64,000 bases of DNA from Streptomyces violaceoruber (GTDB lineage Bacteria; Actinomycetota; Actinomycetes; Streptomycetales; Streptomycetaceae), in the NCBI RefSeq assembly GCF_033406955.1, contig NZ_CP137734.1:5828001-5892000 (forward strand), written 5' to 3'. Below are positions 24,215 through 32,192 of this stretch, piece after piece. The notes below the pieces were generated by a model, which searched no databases, had not been told where the DNA came from, and saw nothing but the letters and a program-made list of their open reading frames with translations. Positions within the stretch are counted from its first letter, which is position 1. Each line of letters starts with the position of its first letter. A program made the position numbers and the translations under genes.

Positions 24215-25415
24215 GGGGCTCCTCGGGTTCGGTCAGGGGTCCGGTCAGGGCGGACGGGTCCGGGCCGCCGGGTGCGCCGGCCCGGCCGGGCAGGCGGTGC
24301 AGTGCCTGCGACAGTTCCACCAGCCCGCTCGCGCCCGGTACCTCGGTGGCGTGCAGGCGGTAGGAGCCGGTGGCGTCGGGCGGTTCCTCGTGGGCGGTGG
24401 CCCGGCGTGCCGCGTCGGTGAGCATCGCCGCCTCCGCCGCCAGCCGCGCCTCGTGCGGGGAGCGGCCCGCGCGCAGAGCGGCCTCCCGCGCCCCCTCGCG
24501 GACCCGGTGGTCGAAGTACGGCGCCAGGGTGAGCAGGGCGTCGTGGATGGAGACCTCGCGCCACTGGAGCCGGGCCCGGGGCAGCCGCCACCGGACGGAC
24601 GGCTGCCGGGGAGCCGTGGACACCGACTTCACCAGCGACCACAGCGGACCCAGCCGCCGGTAGTCGTCCAGCCCCCGCCAGTGGGCGAGGACGGAGGGCA
24701 GCAGCCTGGGCAGGGCGAACCCCACGGAACACACCAGCGCCGCCAGCGACGCCATCGGCGGGGCCACGCTGGTGGACAGGAAGTCGAGGTCCTGACCCGT
24801 CCACCGCGCCACCACGGCCGTGTACTTGGTGACCTGGAACCCCACCAGGTCCAGCAGCGCGCCCAGCAGGATGAGCCGCAGCCCGACCCGCAGCAGGCCG
24901 CCCACCTCACGGCTCCACTTGACGCAGACGGCACACATCACCAGCATGGCCGCGCTGTGCCCGAGCAGGTACAGCAGGATCATCTCCCGCATGAACGGGG
25001 TGCCCGCGTAGTACGTGTCGAGGTCGGTCAGCCGCTCGGTGTCCGCGTCGGCGAGCAGGAACAGCACCACGATGGCGGCCACCAGCACGCCGTAGGCCGC
25101 CATGCTGCGCAGCACCGCGCGCCGCACCACCGGCCGGGGCCCGCCCCGCCAGTTGATCAGCAGCACCAGCACCGCGCAGCTGTACGCGGAGAGCATGCCG
25201 TAGGTCAGCGGGGCCCCGAAGTTGGTGACGCCGGTGAGTTCGTTGACGGTGCGCAGGGTGGCCGGGGCGGCGCACACGAAGACCAGCGCACCGAGGACGA
25301 TGGCCACGCAGGTGGACAGGGCCAGCGGGTCGCGGACGGCCGTCCGGGGGCGGCGGAACAGCAGCACCGAGGTCATGCCGAACACCACTGCCGCCAGGTA
25401 GACGACGAGACTCAC
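24204..25415 (-). CDS. MAB_1171c-like integral membrane protein (copy 1)
   Basis: A 403-residue protein starting at GTG 25415 behind AAGGAG. Seven hydrophobic helices occupy the first ~245 residues, with the conserved RLTDLDTYYAGTPFMREMILLYL segment between helices. A soluble C-terminal part follows (REVSIHDALLTLAPYFDHRV, DAARRA). The topology and the TDLDTYY motif match MAB_1171c-family putative transporters. It is a paralogue of the next gene upstream (25510-26694), which shares RRTDLDTYYATTPF and a similar cytosolic part. The pair lies between an ImmA/IrrE protease and an FAD enzyme. The transport role is only a family label. Confidence 0.78.
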   Translation of the reverse strand: MSLVVYLAAVVFGMTSVLLFRRPRTAVRDPLALSTCVAIVLGALVFVCAAPATLRTVNELTGVTNFGAPLTYGMLSAYSCAVLVLLINWRGGPRPVVRRAVLRSMAAYGVLVAAIVVLFLLADADTERLTDLDTYYAGTPFMREMILLYLLGHSAAMLVMCAVCVKWSREVGGLLRVGLRLILLGALLDLVGFQVTKYTAVVARWTGQDLDFLSTSVAPPMASLAALVCSVGFALPRLLPSVLAHWRGLDDYRRLGPLWSLVKSVSTAPRQPSVRWRLPRARLQWREVSIHDALLTLAPYFDHRVREGAREAALRAGRSPHEARLAAEAAMLTDAARRATAHEEPPDATGSYRLHATEVPGASGLVELSQALHRLPGRAGAPGGPDPSALTGPLTEPEEPHVA

Positions 25416-25509
25416 GTCCGACCACTCCTTACGTGCGGAACCTGTGCCGGCCGGCCGTGCCGGGTGCCCGCGCGGCCGCCCGCGCCACCCTCGGTGACGC
25501 CGCCGGCCG

Positions 25510-26694
25510 TCACGCGGTGCCCGCCGTCGTCCTGCCGCTCGGCGCGGGGGAGGCGGCCGGTACCCGCACGGTGCCGGCGAGCACGTCGGAGATCCTCGCG
25601 AGGGCCGCCGGGTCCGGCGAGGGGGCCAGGGGGCGACCGGTGCCCGCGGCGGGCGGCGGCGCCTCCCCGGCGCCCGCCTCGTGCCGGAGCGCGTCGACGA
25701 TCACCGCGGCCCAGGCATGCGCCCCGGCCAGTGCGGGATCGCCCGTCGCCGTCAGCGTGTCGGCGCGGGTCCGGTCGTACAGGTCCCGGTCGCAGTACGC
25801 GTCCAGGTGACCGAGCGCGTTGTGGATGCTCGTCCGGCGCCACATCAGGAGGGTGGCGGGGGAGGCGAACCGCGGGCGCGGCAGCCGCAGCGCCCGGCGC
25901 ACGAGCAGGTCGTCCAGGGCCCGCTCCAACGGCCCCAGCCGGGCGTACGCGCGCCCCGCCCGCCGCCACTCGGCCACCCGCGGGGTCACCAGCGGCACCA
26001 GTACCCCGACGACCACCAGCAGAGCCCCGAGGCCGGCGGCGGCCGGGGAGACCGTGGTGCCGAGCGCCGACCAGTCGCGCCCGGACCAGCGGGCGCCCAC
26101 CGCGACGAGCTTGGTGGCGCTGTAGCCGGCGCCGCACAGCGAGCCGGCCCCGATCAGCGTCAGGCCGGCCCGCAGCCCGCCGCGCACCTGCCGGGCCCAG
26201 CGCAGCGCGGACACCGTCGTGACGGTCGCCGCGGTCAGGTGCGCGACCAGGTACAGCACGATCATCTGGGCGATGAACGGGGTCGTCGCGTAGTAGGTGT
26301 CCAGATCGGTGCGGCGCTCCACGGGCGCGTCGCCGAGCGCGAAGGTCAGCGCGATGCCGAGGACCACGACGGCGTAGGCGAGCGTCCAGCGGCGGGCGGT
26401 ACGGCGCACCCGGGGGCCGCCGCGCCAGTGCACGACGAGGACCTGGGAGGCGGCGCAGTACCCGGTGATCGCCGCGTAGGTGATTGGTGCCGCGAGGTTG
26501 GGCACGCCGCTCAGCCGGTTGACGGCCCCGACCGTCGGCGGCGCCCCGAGCGCGAAGCAGAGCCCGGCCAGTCCCAGCACCGCGCAGATGGCCCGCAGAT
26601 ACGGATCGTGCCGGTGCCGCAGCAGGTCGGGGGCCCGCACTGCGAGGCCGAGCCAGAGCGCGGCGCAGCTCAGATAGTTGATCAGGCTGTTCAT
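25510..26694 (-). CDS. MAB_1171c-like integral membrane protein (copy 2)
   Basis: A 394-residue protein. ATG 26694 overlaps the ImmA/IrrE stop (ATGA), which fixes the start; the longer frame upstream is out of register with any RBS. Seven hydrophobic helices cover residues 5-240, with RRTDLDTYYATTPFIAQMIVLYLV in the central loop. The cytosolic tail carries RRTSIHNALGHLDAYCDRDLYDRTRADTL and a Pro/Ala-rich end. It is translationally coupled to the metalloprotease gene, so the two probably act together, for example as a membrane sensor or target of the protease. The separation from copy 1 is 94 bp. Confidence 0.78.
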   Translation of the reverse strand: MNSLINYLSCAALWLGLAVRAPDLLRHRHDPYLRAICAVLGLAGLCFALGAPPTVGAVNRLSGVPNLAAPITYAAITGYCAASQVLVVHWRGGPRVRRTARRWTLAYAVVVLGIALTFALGDAPVERRTDLDTYYATTPFIAQMIVLYLVAHLTAATVTTVSALRWARQVRGGLRAGLTLIGAGSLCGAGYSATKLVAVGARWSGRDWSALGTTVSPAAAGLGALLVVVGVLVPLVTPRVAEWRRAGRAYARLGPLERALDDLLVRRALRLPRPRFASPATLLMWRRTSIHNALGHLDAYCDRDLYDRTRADTLTATGDPALAGAHAWAAVIVDALRHEAGAGEAPPPAAGTGRPLAPSPDPAALARISDVLAGTVRVPAASPAPSGRTTAGTA

Positions 26695-27218
26695 CCGGTC
26701 GTCCCGCGGTAGTTGAGCGCGGCCCCGATGCGGCCTGCGAGGCTCTCCGGGCTGGCCGGACCGCCGCCCTCCGCGGCGAACACCGAGTCGGTGGAGGCGT
26801 CCAGCCAGGTGCGCAGCCGGCTGCCCATCAGCATGCCGAAGCGGTCCGCCTCCTGTTCCTCGGCCAGGGAGAAGTCGCTGCGCGCGGCCACCGCCCGGGA
26901 CCGGCCGTCCGCCTCCGCACCGCCCTCCGCCCGACGGCGGCTCATGTGCCACACCTCGTGGCACAGGATCACGATCTGGTGCCAGACGGCCGCGCGTTCG
27001 TCGACCACCACGTCGTCGTGGCTCTCGCGCTCGAGCCACAGCCCACTGGCGGTGTGCGGCGGGAACGCCGCCCGGTGCACGACCACCTCGCGTCCCCGCC
27101 ACGCGCTGACGGAGGCGACGAGTGCCTCGAACAGCACCTCGGGATCAGCCGGCACGGCCACCTCGATGGGGTCGATGAGAGCGTCAGCGAGACGCCGCAT
27201 CTCCTTCCTGGTACGCAC
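26691..27218 (-). CDS. ImmA/IrrE-family metallo-endopeptidase
   Basis: A 175-residue protein starting at GTG 27218 behind GAGGAGACAGC. The zinc-protease motif HEVWH (87-91) lies in a hydrophobic strand (IVILCHEVWHMS), and a downstream EEQEADRFG (121-128) supplies the likely third ligand, E123. ImmA/IrrE proteases cleave repressors of mobile elements or stress regulons and are often paired with an XRE-type regulator. No HTH gene is present here; instead the gene is coupled to two membrane proteins and an FAD enzyme. A DNA-damage or membrane-stress switch is conceivable but unproven. Confidence 0.82.
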   Translation of the reverse strand: MRTRKEMRRLADALIDPIEVAVPADPEVLFEALVASVSAWRGREVVVHRAAFPPHTASGLWLERESHDDVVVDERAAVWHQIVILCHEVWHMSRRRAEGGAEADGRSRAVAARSDFSLAEEQEADRFGMLMGSRLRTWLDASTDSVFAAEGGGPASPESLAGRIGAALNYRGTTG

Positions 27219-27386
27219 CGCTGTCTCCTCGTTCCCCCGGCCGTCCGTCGGTCACCCCTGCAATATGCCAAGACCCCCGGCCTCCGGGCCAGTTCCCGGA
27301 GCCTCCTCGGTCGCGAGGTGGCCGAGACGGTGCCCTCGTGACGCGTCCCGCCGCCTGTGAAGACCGGCCCGATCCTGCCCGAACCA

Positions 27387-27415
27387 TTGACGTGCAAGCG
27401 CTTCCCACCTACGTT
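27387..27415 (+). promoter_or_regulatory. Promoter of the sugar ABC/GH51 operon with embedded LacI-type operator
   Basis: TTGACG (27387-27392), 17-bp spacer, TACGTT (27410-27415). The spacer contains the palindrome AAGCGCTT (27396-27403), the core of LacI/GalR-family sites. The GH43 promoter at 37821 has the same elements at the same distances. Confidence 0.65.
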
Positions 27416-27438
27416 CCCGTTCGAAGTTACGAGCGACA

Positions 27439-27453
27439 TCCGAAATATCGAAC
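27439..27453 (+). promoter_or_regulatory. IclR-type box B (TCCGAAATATCGAAC)
   Basis: Lies about +17 to +31 from the inferred transcription start, preceded by GCGACATC (27433), which also precedes the GH43 box. A weaker second copy, TTCGAAGTTACGAGC, sits at 27420-27434. Confidence 0.6.
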
Positions 27454-27486
27454 GATCACTTCGAATGACGACAGATGGGGCAGGGC

Positions 27487-28845
27487 ATGGGACGACCTGG
27501 CCTGAATCGCAGGCACTTTCTGGCCGCGGCCGGCGGCCTGACGGTCGCGGGCAGCTTCGGCTTCGCGGCGCTCGGCACCGGCGCCGACGCGCTCGCCTCC
27601 GGAGCGGACACCCGGGTCCGCTACTGGAACCTCTTCAGCGGCGGCGACGGATACAACATGATCGCGATGCTGGACTCCTTCCGTAAGGACAACCCCGGCA
27701 TCGACGTGAAGGACTCCACCCTCCAGTGGGGCAGCCCCTTCTACACCAAGCTCGCCATGGCCGCCGCCGGCAACCGCGCGCCCGACCTCGGCGTCATGCA
27801 CCTCGGCCGGGTCACCGGCTTCTCGCCCGGCCGCCTCCTCGACCCCTGGGACCCCGCGCTGCTCGCCAAGTACGGCGTGCGCGAGCAGGACTTCAACCCG
27901 GAGCTGTGGAAGCGTGCCGTCATCGACGGCAAGCTCTACGCGCTGCCGCTCGACATCCACGTCCAGCTCTGCTTCTACCGCAAGGACGTGCTGAAGAAGG
28001 CGGGCCTGCTCGGCGAGGACGGCCGGATCGTGCCGGTCGAATCCACCGAAGAGTGGTTCGACGTGCTCAAGGAGGCCAGGAAGGCCACCGCGAAGGGGCT
28101 GCAGACCATCGGCCTGTGGCACAACGACCAGAACTTCCAGTGGTGGTTCTTCGTCGCCTTCTACACCCAGCTCGGCGGCACCTGGTTCAACGACGCCAAG
28201 ACCGAGGTCACCTTCGACACCGACAAGGCCGCCCAGGTCCTGGAGTTCCTGCGCAAGCACGTCGCCGACGGGTACGCCAACCCCTCCTTCGGCGGCGGCG
28301 CCGGTGCCGAACAGTTCGTCAACGGCTCCCCGTTCGCCTGGGAGGGCAACTGGTCCGTGCCGGTCTTCGACGCCGCGAAGCTCGACTACGGCGCCACTCC
28401 GCTGCCGCCCGTCTTCGGCAGGCGCGCCACCCACGCCGAGTCCCACTCCTTCGTCCTGCCGCACCAGGCCGGCCGCGGCGGCGCCACCAACGAGGGCGCG
28501 CACCGGCTCGCCGCCTACGTCGTCAAGCACGCCCGGCAGTGGGCGGCCGGCGGACACATCCCCGCCTACACGCCGACCCTGTCCACCGCCGCCTACCGTG
28601 CCCTTCAGCCGCAGAACGAGTACGTCTCGGCCATGGACCACCAGGCCACCGAGCCCAAGGTGTGGTTCGCCGGGTCCACCGGCATCCTCGCCCAGCGGGT
28701 CGGCCCGGTCGTCGTCTCCTCGACGACGGGCTCCGCGAAGCCCGAGGCCGCCGCCCGCCGGATGAAGGGCACGCTCACCGAACTGCTCGCCATGAAGAAC
28801 CCCATGGACGGCCGCACCGCCGCGCAGGGAGGTGCCACCGCATGA
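27487..28845 (+). CDS. Tat-exported carbohydrate ABC transporter substrate-binding protein
   Basis: A 452-residue extracellular solute-binding protein (family 1). ATG 27487 follows GGGGCAGGG; an ATG four codons earlier is possible. The N-terminus is a Tat signal, NRRHFLAAAGGLTVAGSFGFAAL, with twin arginines and no lipobox cysteine. The fold shows VRYWNLFSGGDGYNMIAMLDSFRKDN, YALPLDIHVQLCFYRKD and FAWEGNWSVPVF, typical of binding proteins for oligosaccharides. It overlaps the first permease (ATGA) and is followed by a second permease and the GH51 gene, so arabino-oligosaccharides are the likely ligand. No ATPase gene is present; in Streptomyces such importers usually share MsiK. Confidence 0.92.
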   Translation: MGRPGLNRRHFLAAAGGLTVAGSFGFAALGTGADALASGADTRVRYWNLFSGGDGYNMIAMLDSFRKDNPGIDVKDSTLQWGSPFYTKLAMAAAGNRAPDLGVMHLGRVTGFSPGRLLDPWDPALLAKYGVREQDFNPELWKRAVIDGKLYALPLDIHVQLCFYRKDVLKKAGLLGEDGRIVPVESTEEWFDVLKEARKATAKGLQTIGLWHNDQNFQWWFFVAFYTQLGGTWFNDAKTEVTFDTDKAAQVLEFLRKHVADGYANPSFGGGAGAEQFVNGSPFAWEGNWSVPVFDAAKLDYGATPLPPVFGRRATHAESHSFVLPHQAGRGGATNEGAHRLAAYVVKHARQWAAGGHIPAYTPTLSTAAYRALQPQNEYVSAMDHQATEPKVWFAGSTGILAQRVGPVVVSSTTGSAKPEAAARRMKGTLTELLAMKNPMDGRTAAQGGATA

Positions 28846-29783
28846 CCGCCACCAGTGCCGAGACGATCGTCCGCCCGGCCCGGGCGAGGACCGCCGCCGA
28901 CAGCGCAGGCGTCCGCCGCAGGCAGGGCTTCCAGCACGGCGGCTGGTTCGTGGCCCCGTTCCTCGCGCTCTTCGCGCTCTTCGTGGTCTGGCCGCTGCTG
29001 CGCGGCCTCTACCTCAGCTTCACCGACGCCAACATCTCCGGCGACAGCGCGAACTTCATCGGCCTCGACAACTACCGCGAGGCCCTGAAGGACCCCCTGA
29101 TGTGGGACGCGCTCGGCCACAGCGCGTACTTCACGCTGCTCGTCGTGCCCTGCATCACCGTCCTCGCCCTCCTCCTCGCGATGCTGGCCCACCACATCGA
29201 GCGCGGCAAGTGGCTGTGGCGGCTCTGCTTCTTCCTGCCGTTCCTGCTGCCGTCCACCGTCGCCGCGAACCTGTGGCAGTGGCTGTTCAACCCCGGCACC
29301 GGCATGGTCAACCACGTCTTCGGCCTCGAAACGCCCTGGCTGACCGACAAGTCGTACGCGATGCTCGCGGTCGTCATCACCACCCTGTGGTGGACCGTCG
29401 GCTTCAGCTTCCTGCTCTACCTCGCCGCGCTCCAGGGCATCCCCGCCCACCTCTACGAGGCCGCCAAACTCGACGGCGCCAACGCATGGCACCGCATCCT
29501 GCACATCACGCTGCCGATGCTGCGCAACATCACCGGCCTCGTGATCGCCCTGCAGATCCTCGCCTCCCTCCAGGTCTTCGACCAGGCCGTCGTCATACAG
29601 GACTTCGGACCCGGACCGGAGGACTCGACCCGCACGTTCGTGCAGTACACGCTCGAACAGGGCTTCACCAGCTACCGCGTGGGCTACGCCTCCGCGATCT
29701 CCATCATCTTCTTCGTGCTCATCGCGGCCGTCGCCCTCGCCCGGATGTGGCTGCTGCGCAACCGTGAGGAGGGCGGCCGATGA
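28842..29783 (+). CDS. Sugar ABC transporter permease, MalF type
   Basis: A 313-residue permease with six hydrophobic helices and the ABC EAA-loop signature EAAKLDGANAWHRILHITLPML. The N-terminal cytoplasmic tail is about 30 residues. It overlaps both neighbours by 4 bp (ATGA), so the binding protein and the two permeases are made together. Substrate specificity follows the binding protein; arabino-oligosaccharides are inferred from the adjoining arabinofuranosidase. Confidence 0.94.
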   Translation: MTATSAETIVRPARARTAADSAGVRRRQGFQHGGWFVAPFLALFALFVVWPLLRGLYLSFTDANISGDSANFIGLDNYREALKDPLMWDALGHSAYFTLLVVPCITVLALLLAMLAHHIERGKWLWRLCFFLPFLLPSTVAANLWQWLFNPGTGMVNHVFGLETPWLTDKSYAMLAVVITTLWWTVGFSFLLYLAALQGIPAHLYEAAKLDGANAWHRILHITLPMLRNITGLVIALQILASLQVFDQAVVIQDFGPGPEDSTRTFVQYTLEQGFTSYRVGYASAISIIFFVLIAAVALARMWLLRNREEGGR

Positions 29784-30643
29784 CCACCGCCGCACCGCCG
29801 GTCCGCACCCGCCCCCGCCGGAGCTGGACCCCCGGCCAGATCGTGCTCACGCTCCTCGGCACCGCCGTCTCCGCGGTGTTCCTCGCCCCGCTCCTGTGGG
29901 CCCTGTTCACCTCGCTCAAGTCGGAGACCGAGGCGGTCGAGGTGCCCACCCACTGGCTGCCCGACGACTGGACCGGACAGGCCTGGAAGGCCCTCTTCGA
30001 GACCGGCAACATCACCGACTGGTTCGTCAACTCCCTCGTCGTGTCGGTCTGCGTGACGGCGATCGTGCTGCTGGTGAGCGCGCTCGCCGGATACGGCTTC
30101 GCCCGCACCGAGTTCCGGGGCAAGGGCCTCCTGATGGGCGTGGTGATGGCCGGCCTCATGGTCTCCCCGGCCGTGCTCGGCGTCCCGCTGTTCACCACCG
30201 TCCAGCAGATGGGGATGGTCGACACCTACTGGGGCATGATCCTGCCGCAGTGCGCGCCCGCCGCGATGGTCTACATCCTCTACAAGTTCTTCCAGGGCAT
30301 CCCCCGCGAGCTGGAGGAGGCCGCCTTCATCGACGGCGCGGGCCGCTGGCGCGTCTTCTTCACGATCATCGTGCCGCTGTCGCGCCCCTCGCTCGCGGCG
30401 GTCGGCATCTTCACCTTCATCAGCTCCTGGAACAACTTCCTGTGGCCCTACATGGTCACCAACAACCCCGACCTGATGACCATGCCGAACGGCATCGCGA
30501 CCGTCATGAACTCCTACGGCATCCAGTGGGCCCAGCTCATGGCCGGCGGCCTGATGGCCGGCCTGCCGCTGATCGTCGTCTTCGTCTTCTTCCAGCGCCA
30601 GATCGTGGCGGGCGTCGCCCACACGGGCCTGGCCGGCCAGTAG
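29780..30643 (+). CDS. Sugar ABC transporter permease, MalG type
   Basis: A 287-residue permease with six helices and the EAA loop EEAAFIDGAGRWRVFFTIIVPLSRP. ATGA overlap with the preceding permease. It is followed after 27 bp by the GH51 gene with its own AAAGGAAAAG ribosome site, which makes one operon of importer plus intracellular glycosidase. Confidence 0.94.
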   Translation: MTTAAPPVRTRPRRSWTPGQIVLTLLGTAVSAVFLAPLLWALFTSLKSETEAVEVPTHWLPDDWTGQAWKALFETGNITDWFVNSLVVSVCVTAIVLLVSALAGYGFARTEFRGKGLLMGVVMAGLMVSPAVLGVPLFTTVQQMGMVDTYWGMILPQCAPAAMVYILYKFFQGIPRELEEAAFIDGAGRWRVFFTIIVPLSRPSLAAVGIFTFISSWNNFLWPYMVTNNPDLMTMPNGIATVMNSYGIQWAQLMAGGLMAGLPLIVVFVFFQRQIVAGVAHTGLAGQ

Positions 30644-30670
30644 CCCCTCACCCCGTCCCGAAAGGAAAAG

Positions 30671-32176
30671 ATGCGCACCGCCCGCTTCACCCTCGACCCC
30701 GCCTTCACCGTCGGCGCCGTCAACCCCCGTCTCTTCGGCTCCTTCGTCGAACACCTCGGACGCTGCGTGTACACCGGCGTCTTCGAGCCCGGCCACCCCA
30801 CCGCGGACGCCGAGGGCCTGCGCCAGGACGTGCTGGAGCTGGTCCGGGAACTCGGCGTCACCGCCGTCCGCTACCCCGGCGGCAACTTCGTCTCCGGCTA
30901 CAAGTGGGAGGACTCGGTCGGCCCGGTGGAGGACCGTCCGCGCCGCCTCGACCTGGCCTGGCGCTCCACCGAGACCAACCGCTTCGGCCTCTCCGAGTAC
31001 ATCGCCTTCCTGAAGAAGATCGGCCCGCAGGCCGAGCCCATGATGGCGGTCAACCTCGGCACCCGCGGCGTCGCCGAGGCGCTCGAACTCCAGGAGTACG
31101 CCAACCACCCCTCCGGCACGGCCCTGTCCGACCTGCGCGCCGAGCACGGCGACAAGGCCCCCTTCGGCATCAGGCTCTGGTGCCTGGGCAACGAGATGGA
31201 CGGCCCCTGGCAGACCGGCCACAAGACCGCCGAGGAGTACGGCCGCGTCGCCGCCGAGACCGCCCGCGCCATGCGCCAGATCGACCCGGACGTCGAACTG
31301 GTCGCGTGCGGGTCGTCCGGGCAGTCCATGGAGACCTTCGCCGAGTGGGAGGCGACGGTCCTGAAGGAGACCTACGACCTGGTCGACCACATCTCGCTGC
31401 ACGCCTACTACGAGCCGCACGACGGGGACGTCGACTCCTTCCTCGCCTCCGCCGTGGACATGGAGTCGTTCATCGAGAACGTCGTCGCCACCTGCGACCA
31501 CGTCGGCGCCCGCCTCAAGTCGAAGAAGAAGATCAACCTCTCCTTCGACGAGTGGAACGTCTGGTACATGACCAAGACGCAGGCCGAGGTCAGCGCCCTG
31601 GACTGGCCCGAGGCGCCCCGCCTGCTCGAGGACAACTACAGCGTCATGGACGCGGTCGTCTTCGGCTCGCTCCTGATCGCCCTGCTGCGGCACGCCGACC
31701 GCGTCACCGTGGCCTGCCTCGCGCAGCTCGTCAACGTCATCGCGCCGATCATGACCGAGCCGGGCGGCCCGGCCTGGCGCCAGACGACGTTCTTCCCCTT
31801 CTCCCAGGCCTCGAAGTACGGCCGCGGCGAGGTCCTCGACGTCCGCGTGGACTCCCCGACGTACGACACCGCGAAGTACGGCGAGGCCGACCTGCTGCAC
31901 GCCACCGCCGTGCGCGCCGAGGACGGCTCGGTCACCGTCTTCGCCGTCAACCGCTCGCGCACCGGGGCCCTCCCGCTGGAGGTCGCCCTGAGCGGCCTGG
32001 AGCTGACCGAGGTCGTCGAGCACAGCGCCCTCGCGGACGCCGACCCCGACGCCCGCAACACCCTCGCCGAGCCCGAGCGCGTCGTCCCGCACCCGGTCGA
32101 CGGCACCTCCCTGAGGGACGGCCGGCTCACCGCCGCCCTGGAACCGCTGTCCTGGAACGTGATCCGGCTGCGCTGA
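30671..32176 (+). CDS. abfA: GH51 alpha-L-arabinofuranosidase (intracellular)
   Basis: A 501-residue enzyme without signal peptide. The GH51 acid/base E175 lies in CLGNEMDGPW and the nucleophile E294 in SFDEWNVWY, at the same numbers I recall for the Geobacillus enzyme. The substrate-site segments FGSFVEHLGRCVYTG and RYPGGNFVSGYKWED are also present. The beta-sandwich domain follows to the C-terminus. It cleaves terminal arabinofuranosyl groups from imported arabino-oligosaccharides. Being cytoplasmic and last in the importer operon, it fits uptake followed by hydrolysis. Expression should follow the promoter at 27387. Confidence 0.95.
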   Translation: MRTARFTLDPAFTVGAVNPRLFGSFVEHLGRCVYTGVFEPGHPTADAEGLRQDVLELVRELGVTAVRYPGGNFVSGYKWEDSVGPVEDRPRRLDLAWRSTETNRFGLSEYIAFLKKIGPQAEPMMAVNLGTRGVAEALELQEYANHPSGTALSDLRAEHGDKAPFGIRLWCLGNEMDGPWQTGHKTAEEYGRVAAETARAMRQIDPDVELVACGSSGQSMETFAEWEATVLKETYDLVDHISLHAYYEPHDGDVDSFLASAVDMESFIENVVATCDHVGARLKSKKKINLSFDEWNVWYMTKTQAEVSALDWPEAPRLLEDNYSVMDAVVFGSLLIALLRHADRVTVACLAQLVNVIAPIMTEPGGPAWRQTTFFPFSQASKYGRGEVLDVRVDSPTYDTAKYGEADLLHATAVRAEDGSVTVFAVNRSRTGALPLEVALSGLELTEVVEHSALADADPDARNTLAEPERVVPHPVDGTSLRDGRLTAALEPLSWNVIRLR

Positions 32177-32192
32177 CCCGGCCCCGGGTCAG
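32173..32192. terminator. Palindrome spanning both convergent stop codons
   Basis: CTGACCCGG - CC - CCGGGTCAG: a perfect 9-bp stem that contains the TGA of the GH51 gene and, on the other strand, the TGA of the GH35-like gene. It probably acts as a compact bidirectional terminator. Confidence 0.6.
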
